Shown here: positions 25,531 to 32,883 of the stretch, piece by piece
Layout: each line of letters opens with the position of its first letter
How positions within the stretch are numbered: position 1 is the stretch's first letter
Assembly: GCA_013286835.1 (NCBI GenBank)
Contig: JABDEZ010000022.1
Location: 1-32,897 of the forward strand
Length of the DNA: 32,897 bases
Source: Bacteroidota bacterium
Lineage (GTDB): Bacteria > Bacteroidota > Bacteroidia > Chitinophagales > Chitinophagaceae
Direction of reading: 5' to 3'
Made by a program: the position numbers and the translations under genes
Notes under the pieces: model-generated
Databases searched by the model: none
What the model was told of the DNA's origin: nothing
Seen by the model: only the letters and a program-made list of their open reading frames with translations

Positions 25531-26448
25531 TTAATTGAACGATTGCCGAAACGAATTTGGTGACATATTGGTGAAGCGCTTAAAAATCCTGTTGAAGGAT
25601 TGCGGATGCTCAAAGCCCAATTGATAGGCGACCTCGGCAATACTGAGTTGGCTGGCGCTTAACATGGCCTTTGCCTTCTCTATGAGATGGCTGTGAATAT
25701 GCTGCTGGGTACTTTGGCCTGTTAGCGACTTCAGCATATCGGTGAGGTACCTGGAGGATACTTTTAAATGATCTGAAACTTCCTGCACGGTAGGTAACCC
25801 GTTTAAGCTTGCATAGTGATGATCAAAACGTTCCGATAGGTAGTTATCCATCTGGCTGATCAGATCGTGATGAATGGCTTTGCGCGTGAGGAACTGCCGG
25901 TTATAAAAACGGTTGCTGTGGTTCAATAATAATTCAATCTGTGAAACGAGCACATCCTGACTGAAAGCATCAATATTATTATCCAGTTCAGCAGCTATAC
26001 CTTCAAACAATGCAGTTACTACCTTTTTCTCCTTGTCTGAAAGAAAGAGCGCTTCGTTGACGGCATAGGAGAAAAAACCATATTGCTGCATGTTCCTCCC
26101 TAACTGGTAGTTCCGAATGAGATCGGTATGGAAATAAAGTGTGTAGCCTTCGTAACTTGTTTCATCGCCAGACATGGTGACCAACTGGTTCGGCGCCAAG
26201 AAAGCCAAGCCCCCTTCCTCAAAATCATAATATCCCTGGCCATATTTCACCTGGCCCCTAAAGTTCTTTTTAAAGGAGATCTTATAAAAATCGATGAGAA
26301 AACTTTGACCTGCATGCTCAAGGCTTATCTTATCTATATCATAGTTTACCAGCGCAACTAAAGGATGCAGTGGCGCGGGCTTGCCCATCCCCCGCATCAG
26401 CTGAGAAATATTTTTGTAAAATATAGGTGCACTTGAAGCTGCTTTCAT
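25531..26448 (-). CDS. AraC-family transcription regulator (copy 1)
   Basis: The 305-residue protein has an N-terminal cupin-like sensing part (about 45-130, including FKKNFRGQVKYGQGYYDFEE and LAFLAPNQL) and a C-terminal double helix-turn-helix of the AraC type (about 205-305), with VQEVSDHLKVSSRYLTDMLK and IAEVAYQLGFEHPQSFNRIF. It follows the SDR gene by 18 nt and is surely co-transcribed with it. It is strongly similar to the AraC protein at 29089-30012 (shared SQDV..SQIELLLN, NRFY.RQF.TRKA, GFEHPQSF), so the two are paralogues. Function: probably controls its own SDR gene. Confidence 0.94.
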   Translation of the reverse strand: MKAASSAPIFYKNISQLMRGMGKPAPLHPLVALVNYDIDKISLEHAGQSFLIDFYKISFKKNFRGQVKYGQGYYDFEEGGLAFLAPNQLVTMSGDETSYEGYTLYFHTDLIRNYQLGRNMQQYGFFSYAVNEALFLSDKEKKVVTALFEGIAAELDNNIDAFSQDVLVSQIELLLNHSNRFYNRQFLTRKAIHHDLISQMDNYLSERFDHHYASLNGLPTVQEVSDHLKVSSRYLTDMLKSLTGQSTQQHIHSHLIEKAKAMLSASQLSIAEVAYQLGFEHPQSFNRIFKRFTNMSPNSFRQSFN

Positions 26449-26466
26449 TACTTAACTAAACTACGA

Positions 26467-27204
26467 TTAATCCTGTACAGTTGGGCGGATCACTATATCG
26501 CCAACATCCACATTGTGGGGCTGACTGATTGTGTAGGCCACAGCGCCCGCAATGTCATCTGGGGATATAGCCATTTGTTCCATTTTTTGTTTGATGTTGT
26601 CCTTCATTTCAAGGTTCTTTAAATTATCTACAAACTCAGTACGCACCATGCCCGGAGATATACTAGTTATGCGGTATTTTCCTCCAGACTCCTGCCGCAA
26701 TGCTTCGGAAATAGTACGCACAGCGTTTTTAGTACCCGCATAAACGCCTTGCAACGGCACTATTTTGATGCCAGAGGTGGATATGATATTTATAATGTGG
26801 CCTGACCCCTGCACTTTAAAGACCGGTAAAGCTGCCGCAATACCATATAAAGTTCCTTTCAGATTCACATCTATCATTTCTTCCCAATCGTCCACTTGCA
26901 ATTCGTCGATACGTGAGAGATGGCTGATACCCGCGTTGTTGATGAAGACATCGAGCCTGCCAAATGTTGTGCAGGCGAAACTAACCAATCTAGTCAAATC
27001 GTTTCGTTGCTTGATGTCGGTGACCTGGTAAACAGCTTCACCACCGGCTTTTGTAATCTGATGGACCAATGCCTCCAGACGGTCTGCACGCCTGGCACCT
27101 AAAACCACTTTTGCCCCAAGTGCAGCGAGCATACGTGCGGTTGCCTGACCTATACCACTGCTAACCCCTGTAATTGCCACTACTTTTCCTTTGATGTTCT
27201 GCAT
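26467..27204 (-). CDS. Short-chain dehydrogenase/reductase
   Basis: A classical SDR oxidoreductase of 245 residues using NAD(P)H. The dinucleotide site is TGVSSGIGQ at about residues 11-19; the ALGARRADRLE segment suggests NADP(H). NNAG is at about 88-91, and the catalytic Ser (IISTSGIK), Tyr and Lys (YAGTKNA) are in place. The substrate is unknown. It is the first gene of a pair with the AraC regulator 18 nt downstream. Confidence 0.94.
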   Translation of the reverse strand: MQNIKGKVVAITGVSSGIGQATARMLAALGAKVVLGARRADRLEALVHQITKAGGEAVYQVTDIKQRNDLTRLVSFACTTFGRLDVFINNAGISHLSRIDELQVDDWEEMIDVNLKGTLYGIAAALPVFKVQGSGHIINIISTSGIKIVPLQGVYAGTKNAVRTISEALRQESGGKYRITSISPGMVRTEFVDNLKNLEMKDNIKQKMEQMAISPDDIAGAVAYTISQPHNVDVGDIVIRPTVQD

Positions 27205-27503
27205 ACCATAAAGGTCATTCGATTTTACACACCGGAGTTAACCTAAACTACAGAATATGTAGCCTGAATCGCGACTATTTTGATCTTAGCAGACTATACT
27301 ATATTTGGAGTGACAACCAGTTTGAAATGTTGAAAACTACTGGACCAACACAGAGCAAGTGTTGTAAATAACACCATACTGTTTTGAACATCAGCTTACT
27401 ATACTTAAATAATTGCTAACAGTCAAAATGTTTCTTAACAAAGAATTGGCCGTGTATATTAGAAACAAATTGTTGCTTTGCACACAATTTTATTTTTACG
27501 TTC
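27205..27503. other. Divergent promoter region between SDR and desaturase
   Basis: About 300 nt without a gene, AT-rich near the desaturase. TATTTTTA at 27491-27498 is one base off the TAnnTTTG consensus, with a TTG 18 nt upstream, but it would leave almost no leader before the ATG at 27504. No repeat or palindrome stood out. Confidence 0.4.
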
Positions 27504-28610
27504 ATGAAAAAGCTCGTCTATAATAATAAACAAGCCTTTTTCTATAAGGCGCTAAAAGTAGAAGTAGATAATTATTTCCTGGGGAAGGGACTGAAGAAGA
27601 CCGGTGACTGGAAATTGTACATTAAATCTGTTATTCTTATTCTGCTGGCGGTAAGCATGTACCTGACATTGCTTATTAATCACTACCCGGCATGGCTGGG
27701 GATAATGCTCTCTTCTTTGTTAGGGCTGGTGCTTTCTGGTATCGGTTTCAATATAATGCACGATGCAAATCATGGTAGTTACTCAACCAAGAGTTGGGTG
27801 AACAGCCTGATGGGGCTTACGCTTAATGCATTGGGAAGTAATGCATTTATCTGGAAACAAAAACACAACATCATACACCATACCTATACCAATGTAGATG
27901 GCATTGATGATGACATTGCCAAAAGCCCTTTGATAAGGCAATGCAGCACCCAGGTATGGAAACCAATGCATCGCATACAGCATATCTACCTTTGGATAGC
28001 CTATGCGCTGAGTTCCATTTTATGGATCTTTGTAACAGACTTTGTTAAGTATGGCAGCAGAATGATATACACTACCCCGCTGCAAAAAATGAATATACGG
28101 GAACATATTATCTTTTGGGTGACCAAGATTTTATATGTGGTCTTCTATATAGCGCTGCCCATAGCATTAGTGGGACCTGGAAAATGGGCTGTAGGTTTTG
28201 CATGCATGCATGTTGCACTTGGATTTTCATTGGCAATAGTTTTCCAACTGGCGCATGTGATAGAAGAGACAGAGTTTGAATTTTGCGGCATTGATGATAA
28301 AGTAATAGAAAATGAATGGGCCATTCACCAGATACGAACAACGGCAAACTTTGCCCCCGGCAGCAAAGCAATTACCTGGTTTGTAGGAGGGCTTAATTAC
28401 CAGATAGAGCACCATCTCTTCCCACGGGTCAGCCATATCCATTATCCCGAAATTAGTAAAATTGTACGGCGCAAATGCCTTGAAGCAGGTTTGACCTATC
28501 ATTCGCTACCTACAATGGGTGCAGCTGTAGCTTCGCACTACAGGGTGATGCGCTCTCTAGGCTATAACGAGCAGATAATAATTGAAGAATTACAGACAGC
28601 AGAAATTTAG
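27504..28610 (+). CDS. Membrane fatty acid (acyl-CoA/acyl-lipid) desaturase
   Basis: A di-iron membrane desaturase of 368 residues that inserts double bonds in fatty acyl chains, probably to adjust membrane fluidity. The three histidine boxes are visible: HDANH (in FNIMHDANHGSYS), KHNIIHHTYTN and QIEHHLFP. The Gln in the third box is typical of the front-end and related group. Hydrophobic segments occur at about 40-85 and 205-260. There is no cytochrome b5 domain. The gene stands alone on the plus strand between two minus-strand SDR-AraC pairs. Confidence 0.93.
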   Translation: MKKLVYNNKQAFFYKALKVEVDNYFLGKGLKKTGDWKLYIKSVILILLAVSMYLTLLINHYPAWLGIMLSSLLGLVLSGIGFNIMHDANHGSYSTKSWVNSLMGLTLNALGSNAFIWKQKHNIIHHTYTNVDGIDDDIAKSPLIRQCSTQVWKPMHRIQHIYLWIAYALSSILWIFVTDFVKYGSRMIYTTPLQKMNIREHIIFWVTKILYVVFYIALPIALVGPGKWAVGFACMHVALGFSLAIVFQLAHVIEETEFEFCGIDDKVIENEWAIHQIRTTANFAPGSKAITWFVGGLNYQIEHHLFPRVSHIHYPEISKIVRRKCLEAGLTYHSLPTMGAAVASHYRVMRSLGYNEQIIIEELQTAEI

Positions 28611-28637
28611 TCTCTATAAGACAACCTATCTAATAAG

Positions 28638-28672
28638 TGAAGGGAGCAACCTACAAGCGGATACTCCCTTCA
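28638..28672. repeat. Inverted repeat after the desaturase gene
   Basis: TGAAGGGAG (28638-28646) is perfectly complementary to CTCCCTTCA (28664-28672) across 17 nt. It starts 28 nt after the desaturase stop, so it may be the terminator of that gene, but no T run follows. Confidence 0.4.
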
Positions 28673-28778
28673 AAGATAATATGAACAGGTTCGTTTTAAT
28701 TGAGCTGATTAATAAAAGAATTGCTCAGAAATTATCTTATCATCTTGTACTTCAAACACAGCTATTTCTTCCAACCTC

Positions 28779-29023
28779 ATGCTGTCGCGCTCACTGTATT
28801 GCAAAGAATTTAAACGACTGCTGGGTGACCTTTGGGGTACCTCACCAACTGGCGCATTTTAAAAGCAAAAGAGTTATTACTGGAGCATAAAGAGAATGTT
28901 AGCGAAGTAGCCGAGCGAGTGGGCTACCAGTGGGAAGCGGCGTTTAACAGGCTGTTTAAATCAAAAGCAGGCGCTACACCGGCAAGTTGGAGAAGGAAGG
29001 AGTTGGGAGAAGCGCTTGCATAA
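28779..29023 (+). pseudogene. Frameshifted remnant of an AraC-family regulator
   Basis: Two frames together give the C-terminal DNA-binding end of an AraC protein. Frame one, from 28779, reads MLSRSLYCKEFKRLLG. After a small frame change near 28825-28832 the next frame reads GYLTNWRILKAKELLLEHKE, then VSEVAERVGYQWEAAFNRLF and ends ATPASWRRKELGEALA. The usual joint would be LLG-V/MTP-GYLT, so a few bases were lost (about 4 nt). The sensing domain and first helices are missing, and upstream frames contain stops. The sequence type (GYLTxWR, EAAFNRLFK) belongs to another AraC subfamily than the two intact neighbours. Confidence 0.75.
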
Positions 29024-29088
29024 CCTCGCCTCGCGTGTAAGCGAAGAGGCGTGTGCAGCTCGAGACTGCTTTCTGTGGGATATATCGG

Positions 29089-30012
29089 TTAATTAAAAGA
29101 TCGCCTGAATTCTAATGGTGATAGGTTGGTTTTTGTTTTGAATAGCTTGCTAAACGATTGTGGATGCTCAAAGCCCAATTCGTAGGCAATTTCGCTTACA
29201 GATAGGCTGGTTGTAGATAATTTTTCTTTCGCCTTTTCTATTAGTCTATTGTGTATATGCTGTTGTGCGTTTTGTCCGGTAAGTGAGCGTAGCATATCAC
29301 TCAAATAGCTTGCCGAAATATTTAGATTATCAGAAAGGAATTGAACGGTTGGTATTCCATGGTTCAAAGATCTTTCGTTGTTGAAATATTCGTCTAGTAC
29401 CTCCTCCAACTTTTGCAGCAGATCGTTACTTACTGCTTTGCGGGTAATGAATTGACGCTTGTAAAAACGATTGGCATAATTCAGCAGTAGCTCAATTTGA
29501 GAAATAATAACATCCTGGCTAAAATCGTCTATCCTGCTGCTTAACTCTTCTTCAATGAATTTAAATATGGAAATGATCGTTGCTTTTTCATTTTCTGAAA
29601 GATGCAATGCTTCATTGGCTGAGTAAGAAAAGAAACCATACTGTTTGATCTTTTTTGCTAAAGGATAATTCAACAAAAAATCCGGATGGATCAGCAACGC
29701 ATATTGGGAACATTCTGTGATATCACGCTCATCATTGCTGCCGATTATTTGGTTAGGAGCAGCAAACAACAAGCCACCCTCGTCAAAATCATAGTAATCC
29801 TGACCGTATTTTAATTTCCCGCTAAGTTTTGGTTTGTACGATATTTTATAAAAATTGAGCACATGCGATTGAGGCGGTGTACTAAATTCAACCGGGGTAC
29901 TTGCACTACTGATCAGGCTGATCAAGGGATGCATAGGTTTAGGTAACCCAAAGGCCCTATGTGCGTCGGATAAGGAATCAAATTTATGCGGGATGTGCTC
30001 TTCCTTTTTCAT
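29089..30012 (-). CDS. AraC-family transcription regulator (copy 2)
   Basis: 307 residues, paralogue of the regulator at 25531-26448 with the same layout: an N-terminal sensing part containing YKPKLSGKLKYGQDYYDFDE and LLFAAPNQI, and a C-terminal AraC helix-turn-helix pair (VQFLSDNLNISASYLSDMLR; VSEIAYELGFEHPQSFSKLF). It lies 72 nt downstream of an SDR gene, with a 30-nt perfect palindrome in the gap. The ATG at 30012 is preceded by no strong ribosome-binding site, as usual in this phylum. Confidence 0.94.
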   Translation of the reverse strand: MKKEEHIPHKFDSLSDAHRAFGLPKPMHPLISLISSASTPVEFSTPPQSHVLNFYKISYKPKLSGKLKYGQDYYDFDEGGLLFAAPNQIIGSNDERDITECSQYALLIHPDFLLNYPLAKKIKQYGFFSYSANEALHLSENEKATIISIFKFIEEELSSRIDDFSQDVIISQIELLLNYANRFYKRQFITRKAVSNDLLQKLEEVLDEYFNNERSLNHGIPTVQFLSDNLNISASYLSDMLRSLTGQNAQQHIHNRLIEKAKEKLSTTSLSVSEIAYELGFEHPQSFSKLFKTKTNLSPLEFRRSFN

Positions 30013-30028
30013 TTTGACAATTTAATGT

Positions 30029-30058
30029 AATGACAACCGATAATTATCGGTTGTCATT
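30029..30058. promoter_or_regulatory. 30-nt perfect palindrome between SDR and AraC copy 2
   Basis: AATGACAACCGATAA (30029-30043) is the exact reverse complement of the next 15 nt (30044-30058). It begins 16 nt upstream of the AraC ATG. On the plus strand a T-rich tract follows, on the minus strand none, so for the SDR-AraC transcript it is more likely an operator (perhaps autoregulation) or an intercistronic hairpin than a simple terminator. Confidence 0.55.
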
Positions 30059-30084
30059 TATTTTTTACAAATGGATTACTTTAA

Positions 30085-30930
30085 TTAGCCCTGCGCTGAG
30101 TTTGAGACGTCCTCCCATGCTTCCCAGATTGCCAGACGCTCTGCATATGCGGCACGCACCCCCGGCAAGTTATGACTGCCCAGATTAAACCGCAATGGAG
30201 GGTATTCAGCATCTACAATTTTAAAGATGGCATCGGGCGTCGCATTGGGATCACCTCTTTCCATGGTTTTTAAACCATCAAAAAGACGCGTTTTCATGTC
30301 TGCATAGATGTCCATGCCTGCTGCAAATTTCAAAGACTCCTGGCTACCGAACTCTGTGGCATAAGCACCGGGTTCTATGATCGTTACCTTAATCCCAAAC
30401 GGCTTAACCTCCATTGCCAGGCTCTCATGAATAGCCTCAAAAGCCCATTTTGAAGAACAGTAATAACCGATGACAGGCATCGTTACGTGACCAAGGCCGC
30501 TGGATGTACCCAGTATGTGGCCACCGCCTTGTTTCCGCAATAGTGGCAAAGCTGCCTGGATAACGGCAAGCGGACCGAGAATATTAGTCTCGTAAAGCGC
30601 CCTAACATCGTCGGCACTAGCTTCTTCGATGGTGCCCACAAGTGAATAACCAGCGTTATTAAGCACGATATCGAGCCTGCCGAAGTGAGCGTGAGCGTGC
30701 TCTACCGCTGCCTTTACTTGTTCGGGCCTGGTCACGTCGAGCTCCAGGGTCAGCACGTTTGCGCCATACTTTTCTTTAAGATCGGCAATGCTTTCCAACT
30801 TGCGTGCTGTAGCGGCCACTTTGTCGCCACGCTTTAGTGCTGCATCGGCCCAAACGCGTCCAAAACCGCGGGAAGTTCCCGTAATAAACCAAACTTTACC
30901 TACACGCGAATTATCATTTTGATGTTCCAT
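30085..30930 (-). CDS. Short-chain dehydrogenase/reductase
   Basis: 281-residue SDR with the variant dinucleotide site TGTSRGFGR, LNNAGYSLVG, catalytic Ser in LGTSSGLGH and the YYCSSKWAFE active-site motif. Longer and clearly different from the SDR at 26467-27204; this kind (TSRGFGR, EPGAYATEFG) is common next to AraC regulators in Bacteroidota and other phyla. Substrate unknown. It forms a transcription unit with the AraC gene 72 nt downstream, and an inverted repeat precedes it. Confidence 0.94.
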   Translation of the reverse strand: MEHQNDNSRVGKVWFITGTSRGFGRVWADAALKRGDKVAATARKLESIADLKEKYGANVLTLELDVTRPEQVKAAVEHAHAHFGRLDIVLNNAGYSLVGTIEEASADDVRALYETNILGPLAVIQAALPLLRKQGGGHILGTSSGLGHVTMPVIGYYCSSKWAFEAIHESLAMEVKPFGIKVTIIEPGAYATEFGSQESLKFAAGMDIYADMKTRLFDGLKTMERGDPNATPDAIFKIVDAEYPPLRFNLGSHNLPGVRAAYAERLAIWEAWEDVSNSAQG

Positions 30931-31007
30931 AATTTCCGTCTTTCAATTAATGAAACACAAAGGTCACCAGGGACAGTTCGTTACTTGTAGTCTAATTGAG
31001 GAGTTTT

Positions 31008-31043
31008 GTAGTTGAAATGAGAATTAAGCAATCATTCAACTAC
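31008..31043. promoter_or_regulatory. Inverted repeat upstream of the second SDR gene
   Basis: GTAGTTGAA (31008-31016) and TTCAACTAC (31035-31043) are perfect arms; TGA/TCA extend the pairing with one bulged A. The site is about 78-113 nt before the SDR ATG at 30930, where an AraC-type regulator could bind. It does not share sequence with the palindrome at 30029-30058. Confidence 0.4.
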
Positions 31044-31049
31044 TTAAAT

Positions 31050-31077
31050 AAGAAAGGCTGCGTTATAGCAGCCTTCT
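31050..31077 (-). terminator. Terminator of the YceI-family gene
   Basis: AAGGCTGC (31054-31061) pairs with GCAGCCTT (31068-31075); flanking AAG/CTT extend the stem with one bulge. Read on the minus strand, the stem ends in CTTTCTTATTT. It starts 24 nt after the YceI-family stop at 31101. Confidence 0.75.
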
Positions 31078-31100
31078 TGTTTATTTTATATCCTGAAGAA

Positions 31101-31670
31101 TTAACTCTGGTTAAATTCTCCGTTGGCCGTAATTGTAACCTCATCGCTCAACATAGCACTTGGGGCGCTGTCTGCGATCTTGAAATCGCTGCGTTTGATT
31201 TTGCCTGTTATTTTAAAACCGGCAAGTGGCTTCTTTGTCATAGGGCTGGTAGCAGGACCACGATAAGAAAGATCCATTGTAACTGTTTTTGTTATACCAT
31301 GCATAGTAAGATCGCCTGTAAGTATATATTTGTTTGCCCCGTCTTTTTTAAGTGATGTGCTTTTGAACGTGATCGTAGGATATTTAGTAGCATCAAAAAA
31401 ATCGGCTGATTTAAGGTGTTCGTCCCTTTTATCATTGTCTGTAAAAACGGAATTGGTTTGCGCTGTCATTGTAATAACAGCATCACTGAAATCGGGCTGA
31501 GATGATTGTATAGTGGCTTCTACATTTTTGAACATGCCATCTACATCACTCATCATAAGGTGTGTTATAGAAAAGCCGAGTTTAGCATGCGCTTTGTCAA
31601 GAGTCCAGGTTTGCGCATAAGAACTTACAGTTAAAGCAACTGCTGCAATTAAAATTGATACTTTTTTCAT
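31101..31670 (-). CDS. Periplasmic YceI-family lipid-binding protein
   Basis: YceI proteins are small lipocalin-like barrels that bind polyisoprenoid or other lipids. The ATG at 31670 gives a signal peptide MKKVSILIAAVALTVSSYAQ; an upstream in-frame start at 31709 would hide it. The mature part has the expected TWTLDKAHAKLGFSITHLMM start, TIQSSQPDFSDAVITMTAQ, FFDATKYPTITFKST and LTGDLTMHGITKTVTMDL, and ends with GEFNQS. Length 189 is normal. It has its own promoter and terminator, so it appears monocistronic. Confidence 0.95.
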   Translation of the reverse strand: MKKVSILIAAVALTVSSYAQTWTLDKAHAKLGFSITHLMMSDVDGMFKNVEATIQSSQPDFSDAVITMTAQTNSVFTDNDKRDEHLKSADFFDATKYPTITFKSTSLKKDGANKYILTGDLTMHGITKTVTMDLSYRGPATSPMTKKPLAGFKITGKIKRSDFKIADSAPSAMLSDEVTITANGEFNQS

Positions 31671-31708
31671 GTTTCTGTTTTTTCGATTTATTGGCTGAAA
31701 TAATGACA

Positions 31709-31740
31709 CAAAGCTAATGGCTATAATTATACAAATGCAA
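31709..31740 (-). promoter_or_regulatory. Probable promoter of the YceI-family gene
   Basis: On the minus strand TTG (31740-31738) is followed after 21 nt by TAGCTTTG (31716-31709), matching the Bacteroidota promoter pattern. The start would be near 31704, about 34 nt before the ATG. The -33 TTG is only three bases, so the -7 box carries most of the weight. Confidence 0.55.
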
Positions 31741-31766
31741 CTGCGTTACGAAAGTATAACACGATA

Positions 31767-32243
31767 TTATAGCACTATACTATCAATGCCTTTTTGTAAA
31801 GCCGCTTCTGCCTGGCCGGGATAGGCGGTACCTTCTGCACGGAAAACCTTCAGGTCGGTCATTCCTAAGAAACCTAATAAACTTTTTAAGTAAGGCGCAA
31901 CAAAGTCGTACGGTTGCATAGGGCCATTTGAATAAATAGCGCCAGATGCTATGGCAACATAAACTATCTTGTCTTTAATCAAGCCTTCTGCTCCAGCCTC
32001 GCTGTACTTGAACGTAACGTTGGCACGCGCAATATGGTCGACCCAGGCCTTGAGTGATGAGGGTATTCCAAAGTTGTAGAGAGGAGCCCCAATTACAATA
32101 ATGTCTGCATCCATAATTTCTGCAATGGCCTGGTTTGAATGTTTTACAGCTTCTTTGTTCTCGGGGGTGTGGTTGTCTGCCGGGGGTAAATATTTCAGCA
32201 TGTCTATGAGCAGGGAAGTTACCTTTAAAGGCAAACCCCGCAT
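31767..32243 (-). pseudogene. FMN-dependent azoreductase (AzoR-type), missing its N-terminus
   Basis: AzoR proteins are FMN-binding NADH:quinone/azo reductases. From about residue 12 on, the frame matches the family: PPADNHTPENKEAVKHSNQA, then IVIGAPLYNFGIPSSLKAW with the FMN-contact PLYNFG, VDHIARANVTFKYSEAG, and a C-terminal flavodoxin-like half. The family's first ~45 residues, including the phosphate-binding start (SPR...S), are absent. The ATG at 32243 would begin MRGLPLK, which does not match the family; there the plus strand instead encodes the end of a SnoaL-like protein. So the gene was most likely broken by a deletion or rearrangement. A short, inactive or altered product is possible. 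Confidence 0.75.
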
Positions 32244-32313
32244 GAGGTTGGAAGAAATAGCTGTGTTTGAAGTACAAGATGATAAGATAATTTCTGAGCA
32301 ATTCTTTTATTAA
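32218..32313 (+). pseudogene. 3' remnant of a SnoaL-like (NTF2-fold) gene
   Basis: The plus frame reads VTFKGKPRMRLEEIAVFEVQ then DDKIISEQFFY before TAA at 32311-32313. This is what the end of SnoaL/NTF2-like small proteins commonly looks like (EIAVFEV.DGKI..EQFFY). Upstream in this frame lies only the antisense of the azoreductase gene, so the first part of the gene is lost. The remnant meets the truncated azoreductase head-on near 32205-32220. Confidence 0.6.
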
Positions 32314-32357
32314 TACGCAGCACATTCAAATTAAGGGAATCTTTCTACCACCCACTT

Positions 32358-32375
32358 ACACCTTCGCGAAGGTGT
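32358..32375. repeat. 18-bp perfect palindrome
   Basis: ACACCTTCGCGAAGGTGT is fully self-complementary. It lies between the SnoaL-like remnant and the HxlR-type gene, 15 nt from a second, longer hairpin. Function unknown; the pair may be transcription-stop structures or a repeat element. Confidence 0.5.
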
Positions 32376-32389
32376 CATGTTACACGTTA

Positions 32390-32430
32390 ACACTGTTGCG
32401 CCCTCGAATATTTCGAGGACGCAGCAGTGT
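32390..32430. repeat. Long imperfect hairpin downstream of the HxlR-type gene
   Basis: A 19-bp stem (32390-32408 with 32412-32430, arms starting ACACTGTTGCG and ending CTGCGT-like CAGCAGTGT) has one wobble pair, one mismatch and a TAT loop. It starts 26 nt after the HxlR-type stop on the minus strand. No T run follows, so it is more like a REP-type or transcript-end hairpin than a classical terminator. Confidence 0.55.
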
Positions 32431-32455
32431 GGTGTTTGCAACGCAAGTAAATTCC

Positions 32456-32842
32456 TCACCCACTTTTTCTGCTGGCGCCAATACGCTGGCGATGTTGCTT
32501 GCCCCAGTCTATAAGTTCACGTGTTACTTTATGTAGCGATCGGCTATAAGGTGTTAGCCCATAAGTAACGGTTGCCGGCGTAGTTGAATAGATACGTTCC
32601 ACAAATTCATTGAGCTCCAGATCCTTCAATTCTTTAGACAGCATCTTTGGTGTAATGTCCCCAAGTGAACGCTGGATGTCCTTAAAACGCAACGGCCCTC
32701 CAGAGAGCGCAAATATGAGCGGCAGCTTCCACTTACCATTCAAAACGTACAACGTATCCCTAATGGCCGCTACACCCGAAGGACACGTTTCTTTAGAGCA
32801 ATCAGGCAGCACTTCCTCATCAATTTCAGTATCTATATTCAT
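32456..32842 (-). CDS. HxlR-family winged-helix transcription regulator
   Basis: The protein has the HxlR core: RDTLYVLNGKWKLPLIFALS, GGPLRFKDIQRSLGDITPKM, LSKELKDLELNEFVER and the wing segment TPATVTYGLTPYSRSL, ending with a basic tail. Starting at ATG 32842 the length is 128. Two Cys (EVLPDCSKETCPSG) lie before the core; HxlR proteins such as YodB sense quinones and electrophiles through an N-terminal Cys and repress azoreductase genes. The adjacent azoreductase remnant fits that pairing. A TTG at 32851 is a weaker alternative start. Confidence 0.92.
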   Translation of the reverse strand: MNIDTEIDEEVLPDCSKETCPSGVAAIRDTLYVLNGKWKLPLIFALSGGPLRFKDIQRSLGDITPKMLSKELKDLELNEFVERIYSTTPATVTYGLTPYSRSLHKVTRELIDWGKQHRQRIGASRKSG

Positions 32843-32848
32843 ACAGCA

Positions 32849-32883
32849 CAAAGGTAGGCAGTATCCTCCACGATACCGGTATC
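32849..32883 (-). promoter_or_regulatory. HxlR-type gene promoter with overlapping palindrome
   Basis: On the minus strand TACCTTTG (32856-32849) matches the -7 consensus and lies 6 nt before the ATG, which would make the mRNA nearly leaderless. The 12-bp palindrome GATACCGGTATC (32872-32883) falls where the -33 region is expected, so it may be an operator for autoregulation. Confidence 0.4.

Noticed and set aside
28681-28890. Plus-strand frame MNRFVLIELINKRIAQ...
   Set aside because: Runs out of frame through the AraC remnant; no match to a family.
32101-32241. Upstream part of the plus-strand frame containing the SnoaL-like end
   Set aside because: Most of it is antisense to the azoreductase; only from about 32218 does it look like SnoaL.
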